The position numbers were made by a program, and so were the translations under genes. From NCBI RefSeq assembly GCF_042675705.1, contig NZ_JBHTJJ010000012.1: a DNA stretch of 64,000 nt; one strand, 5' to 3'. Source of the stretch: Ruegeria arenilitoris (GTDB lineage: Bacteria > Pseudomonadota > Alphaproteobacteria > Rhodobacterales > Rhodobacteraceae). Shown here one piece after another: positions 34,175-43,170 of this stretch; position 1 is the first letter of the stretch, and every line of letters starts with the position of its first letter. The notes below the pieces were generated by a model that had not been told where the DNA came from, did not search any database, and saw nothing but the letters and a program-made list of their open reading frames with translations.

Positions 34175-35296
34175 TCAGTTGGGCAGGCAGGCCCATTCGG
34201 CCACGACCCGCCCCTGCCGCAAGGCCAGAACCGTGCCGAACTGGTTCAGAACCGCTTCACTCTGACTGGGGCGCAGCAAGGCGATATCGCCGGGCTGCGC
34301 CTTGGTTGTTTTGGGACCCACCCAAACCTCTTGATTGCTTGAACGCCCGAATACGCCGGAATAGCCGAACCCGTCGGGCCAGACGGGGCTGGCCAAGTAA
34401 TGCCCACCGGAAATGGCAAGGTTGGTCCGGCGCAGTCCGGGCAGGTCGATCCCTGGCACCGGGTTGTGCGGCATGACCTTGAGGATCGGTGTGGCCAAGA
34501 ACAGCGCGGGCAAAAACGCCTTGGTCGATGCATGGTCGAAATCCGAGGGTTTCACCAGAACCGACCCAAAGGCAACCTCGGTCGCCGGGGCTCGCGTGGC
34601 CGGGTCCTGAAAGGTAAGGCTGCCACCGGTGTTCAGGCACAGCCCCTGAGTCCCCTGCCCCAGCGCAGCGACCGCTTGCCCAAAGGCTTTGGCACTGGCT
34701 CGCCGCGCGCGGCGTCGGAGCGGCCTAGGCAGTTTGGCCAGATGCACCTCGTACCCCATCACGCCCGACAGCGCGGCATGGGCATGATCCGCAATCCGTG
34801 CCGCGACGCCTGCGACCTGATCGGCGGTCAAGCCGCCGCGGTGCAGGCCCACGTCGATCTCGAGCGACAGGCGCAGGGTTTGGTCCGAGTCAGCGGCCAG
34901 CGACAGATACGCGTCCAGCCGCTGTGGCGTGTCGATCAGCCACTGCACCCTCCGGGCGGCGTCGGGATGCGTCTCAAGAATCCGCCGGGCGGCCGTCACC
35001 GGCAGCGGTTTGCCCAGCAGGTGATCGGTGTCCGGCTCGGCGGCCAGCAGGGCCGACAGCATGGGTTCGGAAAAGCTCATCAGGCCTGATGCCGGAATCC
35101 GGGCGCGGATATGGTCCAGCAGAGGTAGGCACGGCAGAGACTTGGCCACCAACCGGGCCTGCAGGCCGTGGCCCAACCCCGCGCGGGCGGCGTCGCAATT
35201 CGCCTCGACCCGGTCGAGATCGACGACGGCAACCGGCCGATCGACGCCATGATCGCGCAGCGCTTGAGCGAGATTTTCGAGATACTCTGCGGTCAT
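34175..35296 (-). CDS. PLP-dependent alanine-racemase-fold enzyme (D-threonine aldolase / D-serine dehydratase type)
   Basis: The 373-residue product has the N-terminal barrel of fold type III PLP enzymes with a candidate PLP lysine K52 in LVAKSLPC, EIDVGLHRGGL and GVMGYEVHL, plus a D-serine-dehydratase-like C-terminal domain. The lysine context differs from the usual PHVKTHK of this family. Its start overlaps the upstream flavoprotein gene by four bases, so the two are coupled. Substrate is unknown; a D-amino or hydroxy-amino acid is inferred. Confidence 0.75.
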   Translation of the reverse strand: MTAEYLENLAQALRDHGVDRPVAVVDLDRVEANCDAARAGLGHGLQARLVAKSLPCLPLLDHIRARIPASGLMSFSEPMLSALLAAEPDTDHLLGKPLPVTAARRILETHPDAARRVQWLIDTPQRLDAYLSLAADSDQTLRLSLEIDVGLHRGGLTADQVAGVAARIADHAHAALSGVMGYEVHLAKLPRPLRRRARRASAKAFGQAVAALGQGTQGLCLNTGGSLTFQDPATRAPATEVAFGSVLVKPSDFDHASTKAFLPALFLATPILKVMPHNPVPGIDLPGLRRTNLAISGGHYLASPVWPDGFGYSGVFGRSSNQEVWVGPKTTKAQPGDIALLRPSQSEAVLNQFGTVLALRQGRVVAEWACLPN

Positions 35297-36540
35297 GGGC
35301 GGAACATCCGGGCCAGTGCGGGTGTCAGGAATTTACCCTTTGGGTCCAGCTTTTCGCGCAATGCGCAGAAGGCATCGAAATCGGGATAGAGGCGCGACAG
35401 ATCAGAATAGGTCAGGCTGTGCAACTTGCCCCAATGGGGCCGGCCGCCGGCCTGCAGGAACAGCGGCTCCATCGCCTCGAAATAGCGCAGATGGCCTTCC
35501 CTCGCATCGGTGTGGATGGCAACCGATACCCGTGGACCACCTTGGAACGGTGATAGGCAGGCGTCGTCGCCTGCGGTCTGCCGCACCTCGATGGGGAAAT
35601 AGATGTCGGCATGGTCACGCTCCAACCGCCGGATCAGCTCGGACAGCACGTCCCGGGCGTTTTCCGGCGGCAGGTGGTATTCCATTTCCTTGAACCGGAT
35701 ATGCCGGTCGCTGCACAGAACGCGCCAGCTTTCGCCGACGTAATCCTCGTCGGACTGGGCCAAGGTCAGCAGACGCAGCAGGGCGCGCCGCAAACCAGGG
35801 CTGAGCCGACCCGCATTGCGCGCCAGCTTCAGAACCTTGACGGCGATCATGTCCAGATCGCGCGGCGCGCGAGTCTCGGGCGCGTCGGTTATGTCATGCC
35901 GGATTTCTACGGTCTTCCCGGTGAAGGGGATGTAGAAGAATTCGAAATTCCGGTTTTCGTCCCAATGCTGGTGCATGCGCTCCAGACTGTCCTGCAGGTC
36001 CGACAGACGCACCCGGCGGCGCAGGTTGTATTTCGGCACGACGTTGATCTGTGCCTCGGTTAGGATGCCCAGCAGACCCAGCGAGACCTGCACCATGTTC
36101 AGCGGAATGTCGTCGGTGGTCAGGGTCTGCCCATCCGCGCCGATCAGCCGGGCTGCGGTGATTTCGGCGGACAGGCACAGCAGGGTGCGCCCAGTGCCAT
36201 GGGTCGCGGTGGCCGCCGCGCCGGCCAGAGTCTGCACGTTGATATCACCCAGATTGCGGAAGGCCATGCCATGCTCGGCCAGTGCCGGCGACAGATCGCG
36301 CAGCCGGGCATTGGCGTTGATCCAGGCCCGCCCGCCTCCGATCTGCGTCACGGCAGGCAGGTCCAAGGCGGTCAGGTCAATGATGTGTTGCGCCCCCGGA
36401 ACGAGCGGGGTGAAGGAATGCCCTGCCCCGACTGGACGCAGGGTTTCGGCCGAGGCGATCAGCTGCTGCAGGTCCTCGAACGTGATCGGCCGCTTGGGCC
36501 GTATTTGGCTGGTCTGGTTGCCTGCCCAGTTCTGCCACAT
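35293..36540 (-). CDS. FAD-linked aldonolactone-oxidase-like oxidoreductase
   Basis: The 415-residue protein begins at the ATG at 36538-36540 (MWQNWAGNQT), with AGGAGG 8 bases upstream. The FAD-binding PCMH domain has RPVGAGHSF, where H41 is the position of covalent flavin attachment in gulonolactone/arabinonolactone oxidases, and AATATHGTGR. The C-terminal ALO domain carries HWGKLH, the HWxK catalytic motif. It likely oxidises a sugar lactone or polyol. It is translationally coupled to the PLP enzyme. Confidence 0.82.
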   Translation of the reverse strand: MWQNWAGNQTSQIRPKRPITFEDLQQLIASAETLRPVGAGHSFTPLVPGAQHIIDLTALDLPAVTQIGGGRAWINANARLRDLSPALAEHGMAFRNLGDINVQTLAGAAATATHGTGRTLLCLSAEITAARLIGADGQTLTTDDIPLNMVQVSLGLLGILTEAQINVVPKYNLRRRVRLSDLQDSLERMHQHWDENRNFEFFYIPFTGKTVEIRHDITDAPETRAPRDLDMIAVKVLKLARNAGRLSPGLRRALLRLLTLAQSDEDYVGESWRVLCSDRHIRFKEMEYHLPPENARDVLSELIRRLERDHADIYFPIEVRQTAGDDACLSPFQGGPRVSVAIHTDAREGHLRYFEAMEPLFLQAGGRPHWGKLHSLTYSDLSRLYPDFDAFCALREKLDPKGKFLTPALARMFRP

Positions 36541-36630
36541 GGCTGATCCTCCTCCCATCCGGGGCAGAGGATTGCAGCCGGGGCGATAGGGAACAAGCCC
36601 AGTTTTCAGGACGTTACGTCGGGAAAGCTG

Positions 36631-37152
36631 TTATTCGGCCGCAGGCCGCAGGTTGGCGACGCTGTCGAACCAGGCCTCGATGGCGTCCAGACGGGGCTCA
36701 AGCGCCTGCGCCGCGCCGTCGGTGAAATCCACGAACTTGTCACGGTTCAGGCCGTTGACCCCGACCAGCACCGGGACATCGAGCGCCAGAGCCTCGGCGA
36801 TGACGGGGCGGAACCCGCGGCCATCGGCCTCGTGCTTGCCGAACTTGTTGACGATCAGCAATTGCGGACGGTCGGATAGAGACGCTGTCACATAGCCAAC
36901 CGCCTGCTCCAACGCAGCCGGGTCCAGCCGGCACCCGCGCGACTGGCTGCCCAGCGATTGCGAGATGCGGATGGTTTCGCCATCCGGCAGCACGCGCAGG
37001 TCCATGTCGCATTTGCTGCTGTCGGCGCATTCGGTGTTGGTCTGAACCACACCGGCCAGACGGGCGCCCTTGGCCAGCAGGCGTTCGGCTACCGCGCTCA
37101 GCAAGCGGTCGGTTGCGCCGCGATCGGTGGTGGTGACATAGGCCAGGTGCAT
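36631..37152 (-). CDS. DUF2478 protein
   Basis: The 173-residue product starts at the ATG at 37150-37152 (MHLAYVTTTD), with AAAGGT about 5 bases before. It resembles DUF2478, a P-loop-like family often found near molybdate transport genes (GVVQTNTECADS, LLIVNKFGKHEADGRGF). Two cysteines (in ADSSKCD and SRGCRL) may bind metal. No molybdenum genes adjoin it here. Function unknown. Confidence 0.75.
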   Translation of the reverse strand: MHLAYVTTTDRGATDRLLSAVAERLLAKGARLAGVVQTNTECADSSKCDMDLRVLPDGETIRISQSLGSQSRGCRLDPAALEQAVGYVTASLSDRPQLLIVNKFGKHEADGRGFRPVIAEALALDVPVLVGVNGLNRDKFVDFTDGAAQALEPRLDAIEAWFDSVANLRPAAE

Positions 37153-37223
37153 CGGCAGACCTTTCGGATTTTCATCTTGTTGTTTCAATTAGCACGCATG
37201 GGGCGCCCCTTCCAGCGCCCGCA

Positions 37224-37895
37224 TCACGGCAGCGGAGACATCCCGATCACCGGCGCGTGCAGGTGCAACAGCGCGGCATAGGCCAGCCCCGCCACCAACC
37301 AGACCCAGGGCCGCGGCCATGGACGTGGCAGCCGCAGCGACAGGCGTGCGGTGTTGCGCGACAGGCGGGGCCACTCGGACCCCATCTCGCGCGCCTTACG
37401 TCTGTCGATCAGGGCCATGCCCATCCATGCGAAACCCGCGAACAGGCCGAACAGAACCACATGCGCCAGGCTGCCATTGGCCAGCAGATGCGCCAGCGCC
37501 CACAGCATCATCGCCAGCAGGATCGGGTGGCGGGAGGTGCGCAGGATGCCGGGCTGCTCGGGGTTGAACGGGCGGCGTCCCAGTCCTCCGAAGGAAAACG
37601 GGTTGGTCGCCGCCAGCCCGGCCACCGCCAGCCAGCAGACGACGGGCATCACAAGCAGCGGCACCCAGCGCAGGATCGCCAGCGGCGGGATGACCTCGAC
37701 ATAGGGCGCGTTGGCCGCCGCCACGATCAGCCAGGCCAGAACCGCCAGCGACAGCGCCGAATAGACCGCGAAATAAGGGCCGCGCCCCATCAACCCGATC
37801 AGCCGCCCGCGCACTGCCGGACGCGCCGGAATGGCGTGGCTCAGCAGAAAAAAAAGAAGTGCAGCAACAAAAGCGCCCCAACCGGCCATGGTCAT
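37224..37895 (-). CDS. NnrU family membrane protein
   Basis: The 223-residue protein has about six membrane helices and the NnrU signature block FNPEQPGILRTSRHPILLAM. NnrU relates to the methyltransferase-like isoprenyl/NnrU superfamily and was first linked to denitrification, but many homologues, like this one, have no nitrogen-oxide genes nearby. It probably begins the minus-strand run NnrU, DUF2478, flavoprotein, PLP enzyme. Confidence 0.82.
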   Translation of the reverse strand: MTMAGWGAFVAALLFFLLSHAIPARPAVRGRLIGLMGRGPYFAVYSALSLAVLAWLIVAAANAPYVEVIPPLAILRWVPLLVMPVVCWLAVAGLAATNPFSFGGLGRRPFNPEQPGILRTSRHPILLAMMLWALAHLLANGSLAHVVLFGLFAGFAWMGMALIDRRKAREMGSEWPRLSRNTARLSLRLPRPWPRPWVWLVAGLAYAALLHLHAPVIGMSPLP

Positions 37896-37994
37896 CTCCG
37901 CCTGTTTTGCGCCCGAGATACCGGGGGAAACGGCCCCGGTCCTTGTCCGAAATCAAGTGTGGTCGGGGGCAGCTGCTCCGCCCCCGATCCAACG

Positions 37995-40061
37995 TTACAG
38001 GCCCAGCGCCTTGCGGCGTTCCTCGGCAAAGCCCTGCACCATGCGGTCGGCGATCAGCGCCAGAATGGCCATCGCCGCCCCGGCCGAAATGCCCAGCCCC
38101 ACATCCGCCTGCCCCAGCGCCAGATAGATCGACTGGCCCAGACCGGTCGTGCCGATCAGCGCCGCGATCACCAGCATCGCAAAGGCATAGAGGATCGTCT
38201 GGTTCAGCCCCAGAAGGATCGTGGGCGCAGCATAGGGCGCACGCACGTCGCGCATGATCTGCCACTCGGTCGCGCCGCTTGAGATCGCGGCCTCCATCAT
38301 CTCGTCCGGGGTGTTGACCAGCCCGTGACGGGTGTAGCGGATCATCGGCACGATCGCATAGGCGCAGATCGCCAGAAAGGCCGAGAACTCGCCGATCTGG
38401 AACACCATCAGCACTGGGATAAGGAACACGAACAGGGGAATTGTCTGCAGCATGTCGCAGATCGGGCGCACGATCTTCCAGACCGGCGACCAGACCGCGC
38501 TGGCGAGGCCGATCAGCCCGCCGACAACGGCGCAGAAGAACACCGCCGCACCGCTGAGATAGAGCGACAGCAGCGCCCTCTCCCACAGGCCCGAGATCAG
38601 GATCGTGCTCAGCAGCGCCACAGATAACGCCGCCAGACGCCAACCGCCTGCCACCCAGCCCAGCGCCGCCGCGCCGGTCAGCACGAAGGGCCATGGCAGG
38701 TTCGCGATGCCGGTCTCGAGCATGCCGATCAGGATCAGCGTGACCAGTCCACCGGTCAGGTGCCCGCGCCAAGCCATCAGCAAGGCGATCACCGCACCGG
38801 CGGCGAACAGGCCAAAGCTCATGGCCGGGGTCCACTGGAACCCCCAAGTGAAAGGCAGAACCGCCTGGCTCAGACCAATCCGCAGCGGCAGCAGCACATA
38901 GAACATCGAGTTGTTCTTGAGCGAATCCAGCCACGGCCCGTTATTCTGGGTAAAGGTGGTGAGGCCGCTGTCCACCGCCTGCGCGACCGGATCCAGTAGT
39001 GTCAGTTCGGACGGGTTGGGCAGCCGCGCCCAGAACAGCAGCGTGAACAAGACCGCAAAGCCGAGAACCGCCCAGACGACGCGGTTGTCGTGGCGTTTGC
39101 GTTCAGTGGCGAGCGTGCCGCTCATGCGGTCGATCACCACGGCAAAGACCACGATCACCATGCCGGCCAGCAGCGATTCACCGAACTGCGCCTTGCGCAT
39201 GGTCAGCAGGACCTCCCAGCCGATGTCGTTGAACCCGCCGATGACCGCGGCGATGATCACCATCGACAGGGCCGCCATCAGGCACTGGTTCACACCCACC
39301 ATGATCTGTGTCGCCGCCGCCGGGATTTCCACCTGGAACAGCTGCTGGAACCGGGTGCCGCCCGACATGATGGCGGCTTCCTTGATCTCGGGGTCCACGC
39401 GCTCCAAGCCCAGCATCACGTTGCGCGCCATCGGCGGCGCCGCATAGATGGCCGAGGCGATCAGGCCCACCACGGGGCCAAACCCGAACAGCAGCAACAG
39501 CGGGGTCAGATAGGCAAAGGTCGGTACCGTCTGCATGATGTCCAATACTGCCTGAACGGCCGATTTCACCCGCGGCACCTCGTTGGCCAGAATGCCGATC
39601 GCTCCGCCGACGATCAGCGCAACCGGGACCGAAACGGCCACCAGCGCCAAGGTGTTCATGCTCTCGGCCCAATAACCCGAGGCCAGCACGAAGCTGAGGC
39701 CCAGAAAGCCCAGCGCCGCCATGGGCAGTCCGCCCAGATACCAACCGAGTGCCGTCACCAGCCCGATCAGGATCGGCCAGGGCGTATTGCCCAACACGAA
39801 GTTGGCCCAGTCCATCGGATGGGCCATCAGGTCGGAAAACAGCCGGGCCGCCGGTTTTATCGCGTTCAGAAACCAGTCGAGGAAGGTTCCCACCCACTGT
39901 GTGGCCGGCACCTCCCATGACGCAGGCCATTTGACGAGCCAGGGCGCGTGCGGCTCAAGCGCCAGACACAGCGCGCCCACGATCAGCGTGATCAGGGCCG
40001 CCTGCGCTCCGGCTGTCAGGTGCATCCAAGTGGGCCTTGGAACATCAGCGACGACGGTCAT
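37995..40061 (-). CDS. Quaternary-amine ABC transporter permease, two fused ProW-type halves
   Basis: This 688-residue inner-membrane permease is about twice the length of typical ProW. It has two BPD_transp_1 units (about 130-340 and 480-685), each with the EAA-type loop (KEAAIMSGGTRFQQLFQVEIP and MMEAAISSGATEWQIMRDV), and extra helices in between. One polypeptide may thus supply both halves of the channel. The start overlaps the ATPase gene by four bases. Substrate class (glycine betaine, choline, carnitine or TMAO) follows from the ATPase and binding protein. Confidence 0.88.
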   Translation of the reverse strand: MTVVADVPRPTWMHLTAGAQAALITLIVGALCLALEPHAPWLVKWPASWEVPATQWVGTFLDWFLNAIKPAARLFSDLMAHPMDWANFVLGNTPWPILIGLVTALGWYLGGLPMAALGFLGLSFVLASGYWAESMNTLALVAVSVPVALIVGGAIGILANEVPRVKSAVQAVLDIMQTVPTFAYLTPLLLLFGFGPVVGLIASAIYAAPPMARNVMLGLERVDPEIKEAAIMSGGTRFQQLFQVEIPAAATQIMVGVNQCLMAALSMVIIAAVIGGFNDIGWEVLLTMRKAQFGESLLAGMVIVVFAVVIDRMSGTLATERKRHDNRVVWAVLGFAVLFTLLFWARLPNPSELTLLDPVAQAVDSGLTTFTQNNGPWLDSLKNNSMFYVLLPLRIGLSQAVLPFTWGFQWTPAMSFGLFAAGAVIALLMAWRGHLTGGLVTLILIGMLETGIANLPWPFVLTGAAALGWVAGGWRLAALSVALLSTILISGLWERALLSLYLSGAAVFFCAVVGGLIGLASAVWSPVWKIVRPICDMLQTIPLFVFLIPVLMVFQIGEFSAFLAICAYAIVPMIRYTRHGLVNTPDEMMEAAISSGATEWQIMRDVRAPYAAPTILLGLNQTILYAFAMLVIAALIGTTGLGQSIYLALGQADVGLGISAGAAMAILALIADRMVQGFAEERRKALGL

Positions 40062-41110
40062 GCGTCATCCACCTGCAAGGCCGCGGCCAGATCCGAGGGG
40101 TGCACGGTGCCGACGATCGCGCCAGTTTCGTCATGCACCGGCACGGGCTCGTACAATGCCATACAGCGCGCCAGCGCCGCGTCCAATGTCATCTTTGTTG
40201 TCAGGCCCGGGTCATCGGGACCGCGCTCGGCCTCGCCTGCTTGCATGACCGAGGCGACTTTGGCGTGCTGACCCTTTGCCACGTCCTTTGAGAACTCGCG
40301 CACATAGTCGTCGACGGGGCGCAGAACGATATCCGTCGGCGTGCCGATCTGCACAATCTTGCCGTCCCGCATGATTGCGATGCGGTCCGCCAGCTTTAGC
40401 GCTTCTTGAATATCATGCGTGATGAAGACGATGGACTTCTTTAGCGTCGCCTGAATGCGCAGGAATTCGTCCTGCAGCTGCCGCCGGATCAACGGATCCA
40501 AGGCCGAGAACGGCTCGTCCAAGAACCAGATGTCGGGGTTCACTGCCAAAGACCGGGCGATGCCCACGCGCTGACGCTGACCGCCCGACAATTGCCGGGG
40601 AAAGCTGTCCTCGCGGCCCTCAAGCCCCACCAACGAAATGACTTCCTGCGCGCGGGCCAGACGTTCTTTGCGCCCCACCCCCTGCACGCGCAGCGGATAA
40701 GCCACGTTTTCTGCCACCGTCATGTGCGGAAACAGTCCGAAATGCTGGAACACCATGCCCAGTTTCTTGCGGCGCAGTTCGGTCAGCTGCTTCTTTGGGG
40801 CACCCATCACGTTGTCGCCGTCGATGCGGATCTCGCCACCCGTTCCGGGCAACAGCTGCGAGATGCAACGGATCAGGGTCGACTTGCCGGACCCCGACAG
40901 ACCCATGATGACGAACAATTCACCATCGCGGACTTCGAAATTTGCATCCTGAACAGCCGGGATGAACCCCTGTTCGCGCAAATCGGCAGCGGCCTTGTCG
41001 GCGTCGTTCCCTGACCGAGACAACGCGTCGGTCAGGGCCTTTTCTGCGCCTTGGCCAAAAACCTGCCAGAGAGACTGGCAGGCAATGGCTGGCGTATTCG
41101 CGTCAGTCAC
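40058..41110 (-). CDS. Quaternary-amine ABC transporter ATP-binding protein, ProV type
   Basis: The 350-residue ATPase has Walker A GLSGSGKST (70-78), signature LSGGQ (174-178), Walker B FLDEPFSALDP and a C-terminal regulatory extension (about 285-350) resembling a CBS domain (ALYEPVPVHDETGAIVGTV). CBS tails of OpuA-type ATPases sense ionic strength. A 50-residue N-terminal extension precedes the core. It follows the binding-protein gene by 9 bp. Confidence 0.9.
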   Translation of the reverse strand: MTDANTPAIACQSLWQVFGQGAEKALTDALSRSGNDADKAAADLREQGFIPAVQDANFEVRDGELFVIMGLSGSGKSTLIRCISQLLPGTGGEIRIDGDNVMGAPKKQLTELRRKKLGMVFQHFGLFPHMTVAENVAYPLRVQGVGRKERLARAQEVISLVGLEGREDSFPRQLSGGQRQRVGIARSLAVNPDIWFLDEPFSALDPLIRRQLQDEFLRIQATLKKSIVFITHDIQEALKLADRIAIMRDGKIVQIGTPTDIVLRPVDDYVREFSKDVAKGQHAKVASVMQAGEAERGPDDPGLTTKMTLDAALARCMALYEPVPVHDETGAIVGTVHPSDLAAALQVDDA

Positions 41111-41119
41111 TTAGGTGGC

Positions 41120-42070
41120 TCACTTCGTTGCCGCGTCCACGACCGGACGCCACTTGTCTTCGTTGTCCGCCATCCAGGCCGCGACAACCTCTTCGACTTT
41201 GCCGCCGTCAACGTCGATTGCACCCATCATCGGCTGCTGGTCTTCGACCGCCAGTTGATAGTTGCTCAGGATTTCATACGCGGCAGGCCACTTGTCCGCC
41301 AGACCGCTCCACCCGGCTTTGAAGATGCGCGAGGGCGAGAAATCGCAGTCGTTGACGGCATTGGGGTTCGGCCCCCAGGCCGGATCGTTGAAGCAGGCGT
41401 CTTCACCCGGCGGCAACTCAACGAATTTTACATCATAGGCCGACATTGCCCAATGCGGCTGCCAGAAGGTGATCAGCAGGGGCGACTTGCGGTCGGTCGA
41501 AGCGCGGAGTTCGGCGATCAGCGCGCCCTCGGACCCGGCAGGAATAGCCTTGAACGGCAGTTCAAGCCCCACCATGCGGTCTGCCCCGGGCGTACCCCAG
41601 TCAGCCGGATAGTCGACCAGACGTCCCATCGGCAGGGTCTCCGCCGTCGCAAAATTCTGCGCGCAGTCCTTCAGCGCTTCCCACGCGGGCAGACCCGGGC
41701 ACAGGTCGGCAACATGGGCCGGATATGCGATGCCTTCCTTGGCATCGAGGCCAAGGTCGCCGATTTCGACCACGGTGCCCTCTTCGATTTTCTTGGCGTA
41801 TTCGTCCGACACGTTCGACGACCAGATCTCGAGCGTGGCGTCGATGTCTCCGTCGGCCAGCGCCTGGAACTGGTTCAACATGCCCGCGGTGACGAATTCA
41901 ACCTGGTAACCGGCGGCCTTGAGCATCTCTGCGGCGACATGCGTGGTGACGTGCTGGCCCGTCCACTCGTTGATCGCCAGTTTAATCGGCTCGTCCACCG
42001 CGCCCATGTCAGCCGCGTGCGCGGCGCCGGCGACCATGATCGCCAGAAGGCTTACATTCAGTTTTTTCAT
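41120..42070 (-). CDS. Quaternary-amine (betaine/TMAO class) substrate-binding protein
   Basis: The 316-residue OpuAC-family periplasmic protein starts at the ATG at 42068-42070 with GGGAG 8 bases upstream and has a signal peptide (about 1-20). Tryptophans W36, W83, W158 and W203 are candidates for the aromatic cage that holds trimethylammonium groups; W36-W83 and W158-W203 spacing resembles that of the Ruegeria TMAO protein TmoX. Two cysteine pairs (C124/C136, C226/C242) could form disulfides. Gene order X-V-W also matches tmoXVW, but tmm/tdm genes are absent here, so the ligand is open. Confidence 0.82.
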   Translation of the reverse strand: MKKLNVSLLAIMVAGAAHAADMGAVDEPIKLAINEWTGQHVTTHVAAEMLKAAGYQVEFVTAGMLNQFQALADGDIDATLEIWSSNVSDEYAKKIEEGTVVEIGDLGLDAKEGIAYPAHVADLCPGLPAWEALKDCAQNFATAETLPMGRLVDYPADWGTPGADRMVGLELPFKAIPAGSEGALIAELRASTDRKSPLLITFWQPHWAMSAYDVKFVELPPGEDACFNDPAWGPNPNAVNDCDFSPSRIFKAGWSGLADKWPAAYEILSNYQLAVEDQQPMMGAIDVDGGKVEEVVAAWMADNEDKWRPVVDAATK

Positions 42071-42467
42071 GGATTTTCTCCCTGTTTCTTTGTTTTGCCC
42101 ACCCCGGCGGAAACATGCCCGCCGGCTGACTTGTCTAACGACAATACCATGTCGCAACATGCACAAATTTGGCCGGAAAAGGAAAGCGAACAGTTCGCGT
42201 CATTCCCAATAAACGGCCTCGGTACCGCATTTCATTCCTCTCGCGCCCTCGTGTCATAGGGCGGCTTGCCCGAGGTTTCGCGGACCGGACATTGATTGAC
42301 GAGTCAATCACAAACCCAATTGGGGTCGTTTGTCGAGTATTTCTTGTGACGATGGGGCAAATTCCTGATTTTCCGACTGTTTTGCCCAAATGGCAGACCG
42401 TGCTTGGCCGCCGCCCTTGCATTGACCGGAACAAATTGGCAACTTTCAAGGCGAAGGGAACTTTGCG
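42071..42467. other. 397-bp divergent control region, quaternary-amine importer / glycosylase
   Basis: No gene is supported. It contains the TTGATTGAC-type operator candidate (42292-42310) and, next to it, a perfect CCCAATTGGG palindrome (42315-42324). The importer mRNA leader would be about 200 nt if transcription starts near these sites. Confidence 0.5.
42292..42310. promoter_or_regulatory. 19-bp palindromic operator candidate, site 1
   Basis: TTGATTGACGAGTCAATCA contains the perfect arms TGATTGAC and GTCAATCA around GA. It resembles the choline-regulator BetI operator of E. coli (ATTGATTGGACGTTCAAT) and is 16/19 identical to site 2 at 50825-50843. It lies 222 bp upstream of the binding-protein start and 158 bp upstream of the glycosylase start. 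Confidence 0.55.
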
Positions 42468-43130
42468 ATGCACCATTTCGATGAGATCTATGGGCTGGCG
42501 GCCGACCGGCACGGCGGACCGCACGCGCTTGAAGACAAACTGTCCAAGCCGAAGCCCGCCGAGGAATTGGCCGCCCTGCCAGAGGATCGGTGGCTTTCGA
42601 CAATCACAAAATGCATCTTTCAGGCTGGCTTCAATTGGAAGGTCATCGAGGCGAAATGGGACGGGTTCGAGGCGGCCTTTGACGGGTTCGATGTCGGGCG
42701 CTGCGCCTTCATGGATGATGAGAAATTCGATGCGCTGTTGCAGAACACGCGCATCGTGCGCAACGGCACCAAGATCGCCACCGTACGCGACAACGCAGCA
42801 TTTCTTTTTGAACTTCGCACGGAAGGCGGTGTTGGCAACGTGTTGGGCGGCTGGCCATCGACCGACTATGTCGGCCTTTTGGACATGCTCGCAAAACGTG
42901 GGTCTCGGTTGGGCGGGGCTTCAGCCCAGTATGCGATGCGCTTTGCCGGGCGAGACAGCTTTATCCTGTCACGCGACGTAACCGCCCGTTTGATCGCCGA
43001 AGGCGTCATCGACAAGCCAGCCACCTCCAGGAAAGCGATGACTGCGGTGCAGGACGCCTTCAACACCTGGATGCATCAATCCGGCAGGTCGTTGACCGAA
43101 ATCAGCCGGGTGCTTGCGATGAGCCTTTAG
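42468..43130 (+). CDS. DNA-3-methyladenine glycosylase I family protein (COG2818-type)
   Basis: The 220-residue helix-hairpin-helix glycosylase-like protein has FQAGFNWKVIEAKWDGFEAA and FLFELRTEGG blocks typical of the Tag-related alphaproteobacterial family, which excises alkylated adenine from DNA. The zinc-binding residues of E. coli Tag at the N terminus are not obvious, so it is a divergent branch. It is divergent from the importer operon. Confidence 0.72.
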   Translation: MHHFDEIYGLAADRHGGPHALEDKLSKPKPAEELAALPEDRWLSTITKCIFQAGFNWKVIEAKWDGFEAAFDGFDVGRCAFMDDEKFDALLQNTRIVRNGTKIATVRDNAAFLFELRTEGGVGNVLGGWPSTDYVGLLDMLAKRGSRLGGASAQYAMRFAGRDSFILSRDVTARLIAEGVIDKPATSRKAMTAVQDAFNTWMHQSGRSLTEISRVLAMSL

Positions 43131-43170
43131 AATCGCTTGCGACCGAACCACAGCGGGCTAGGGTTTGTTC

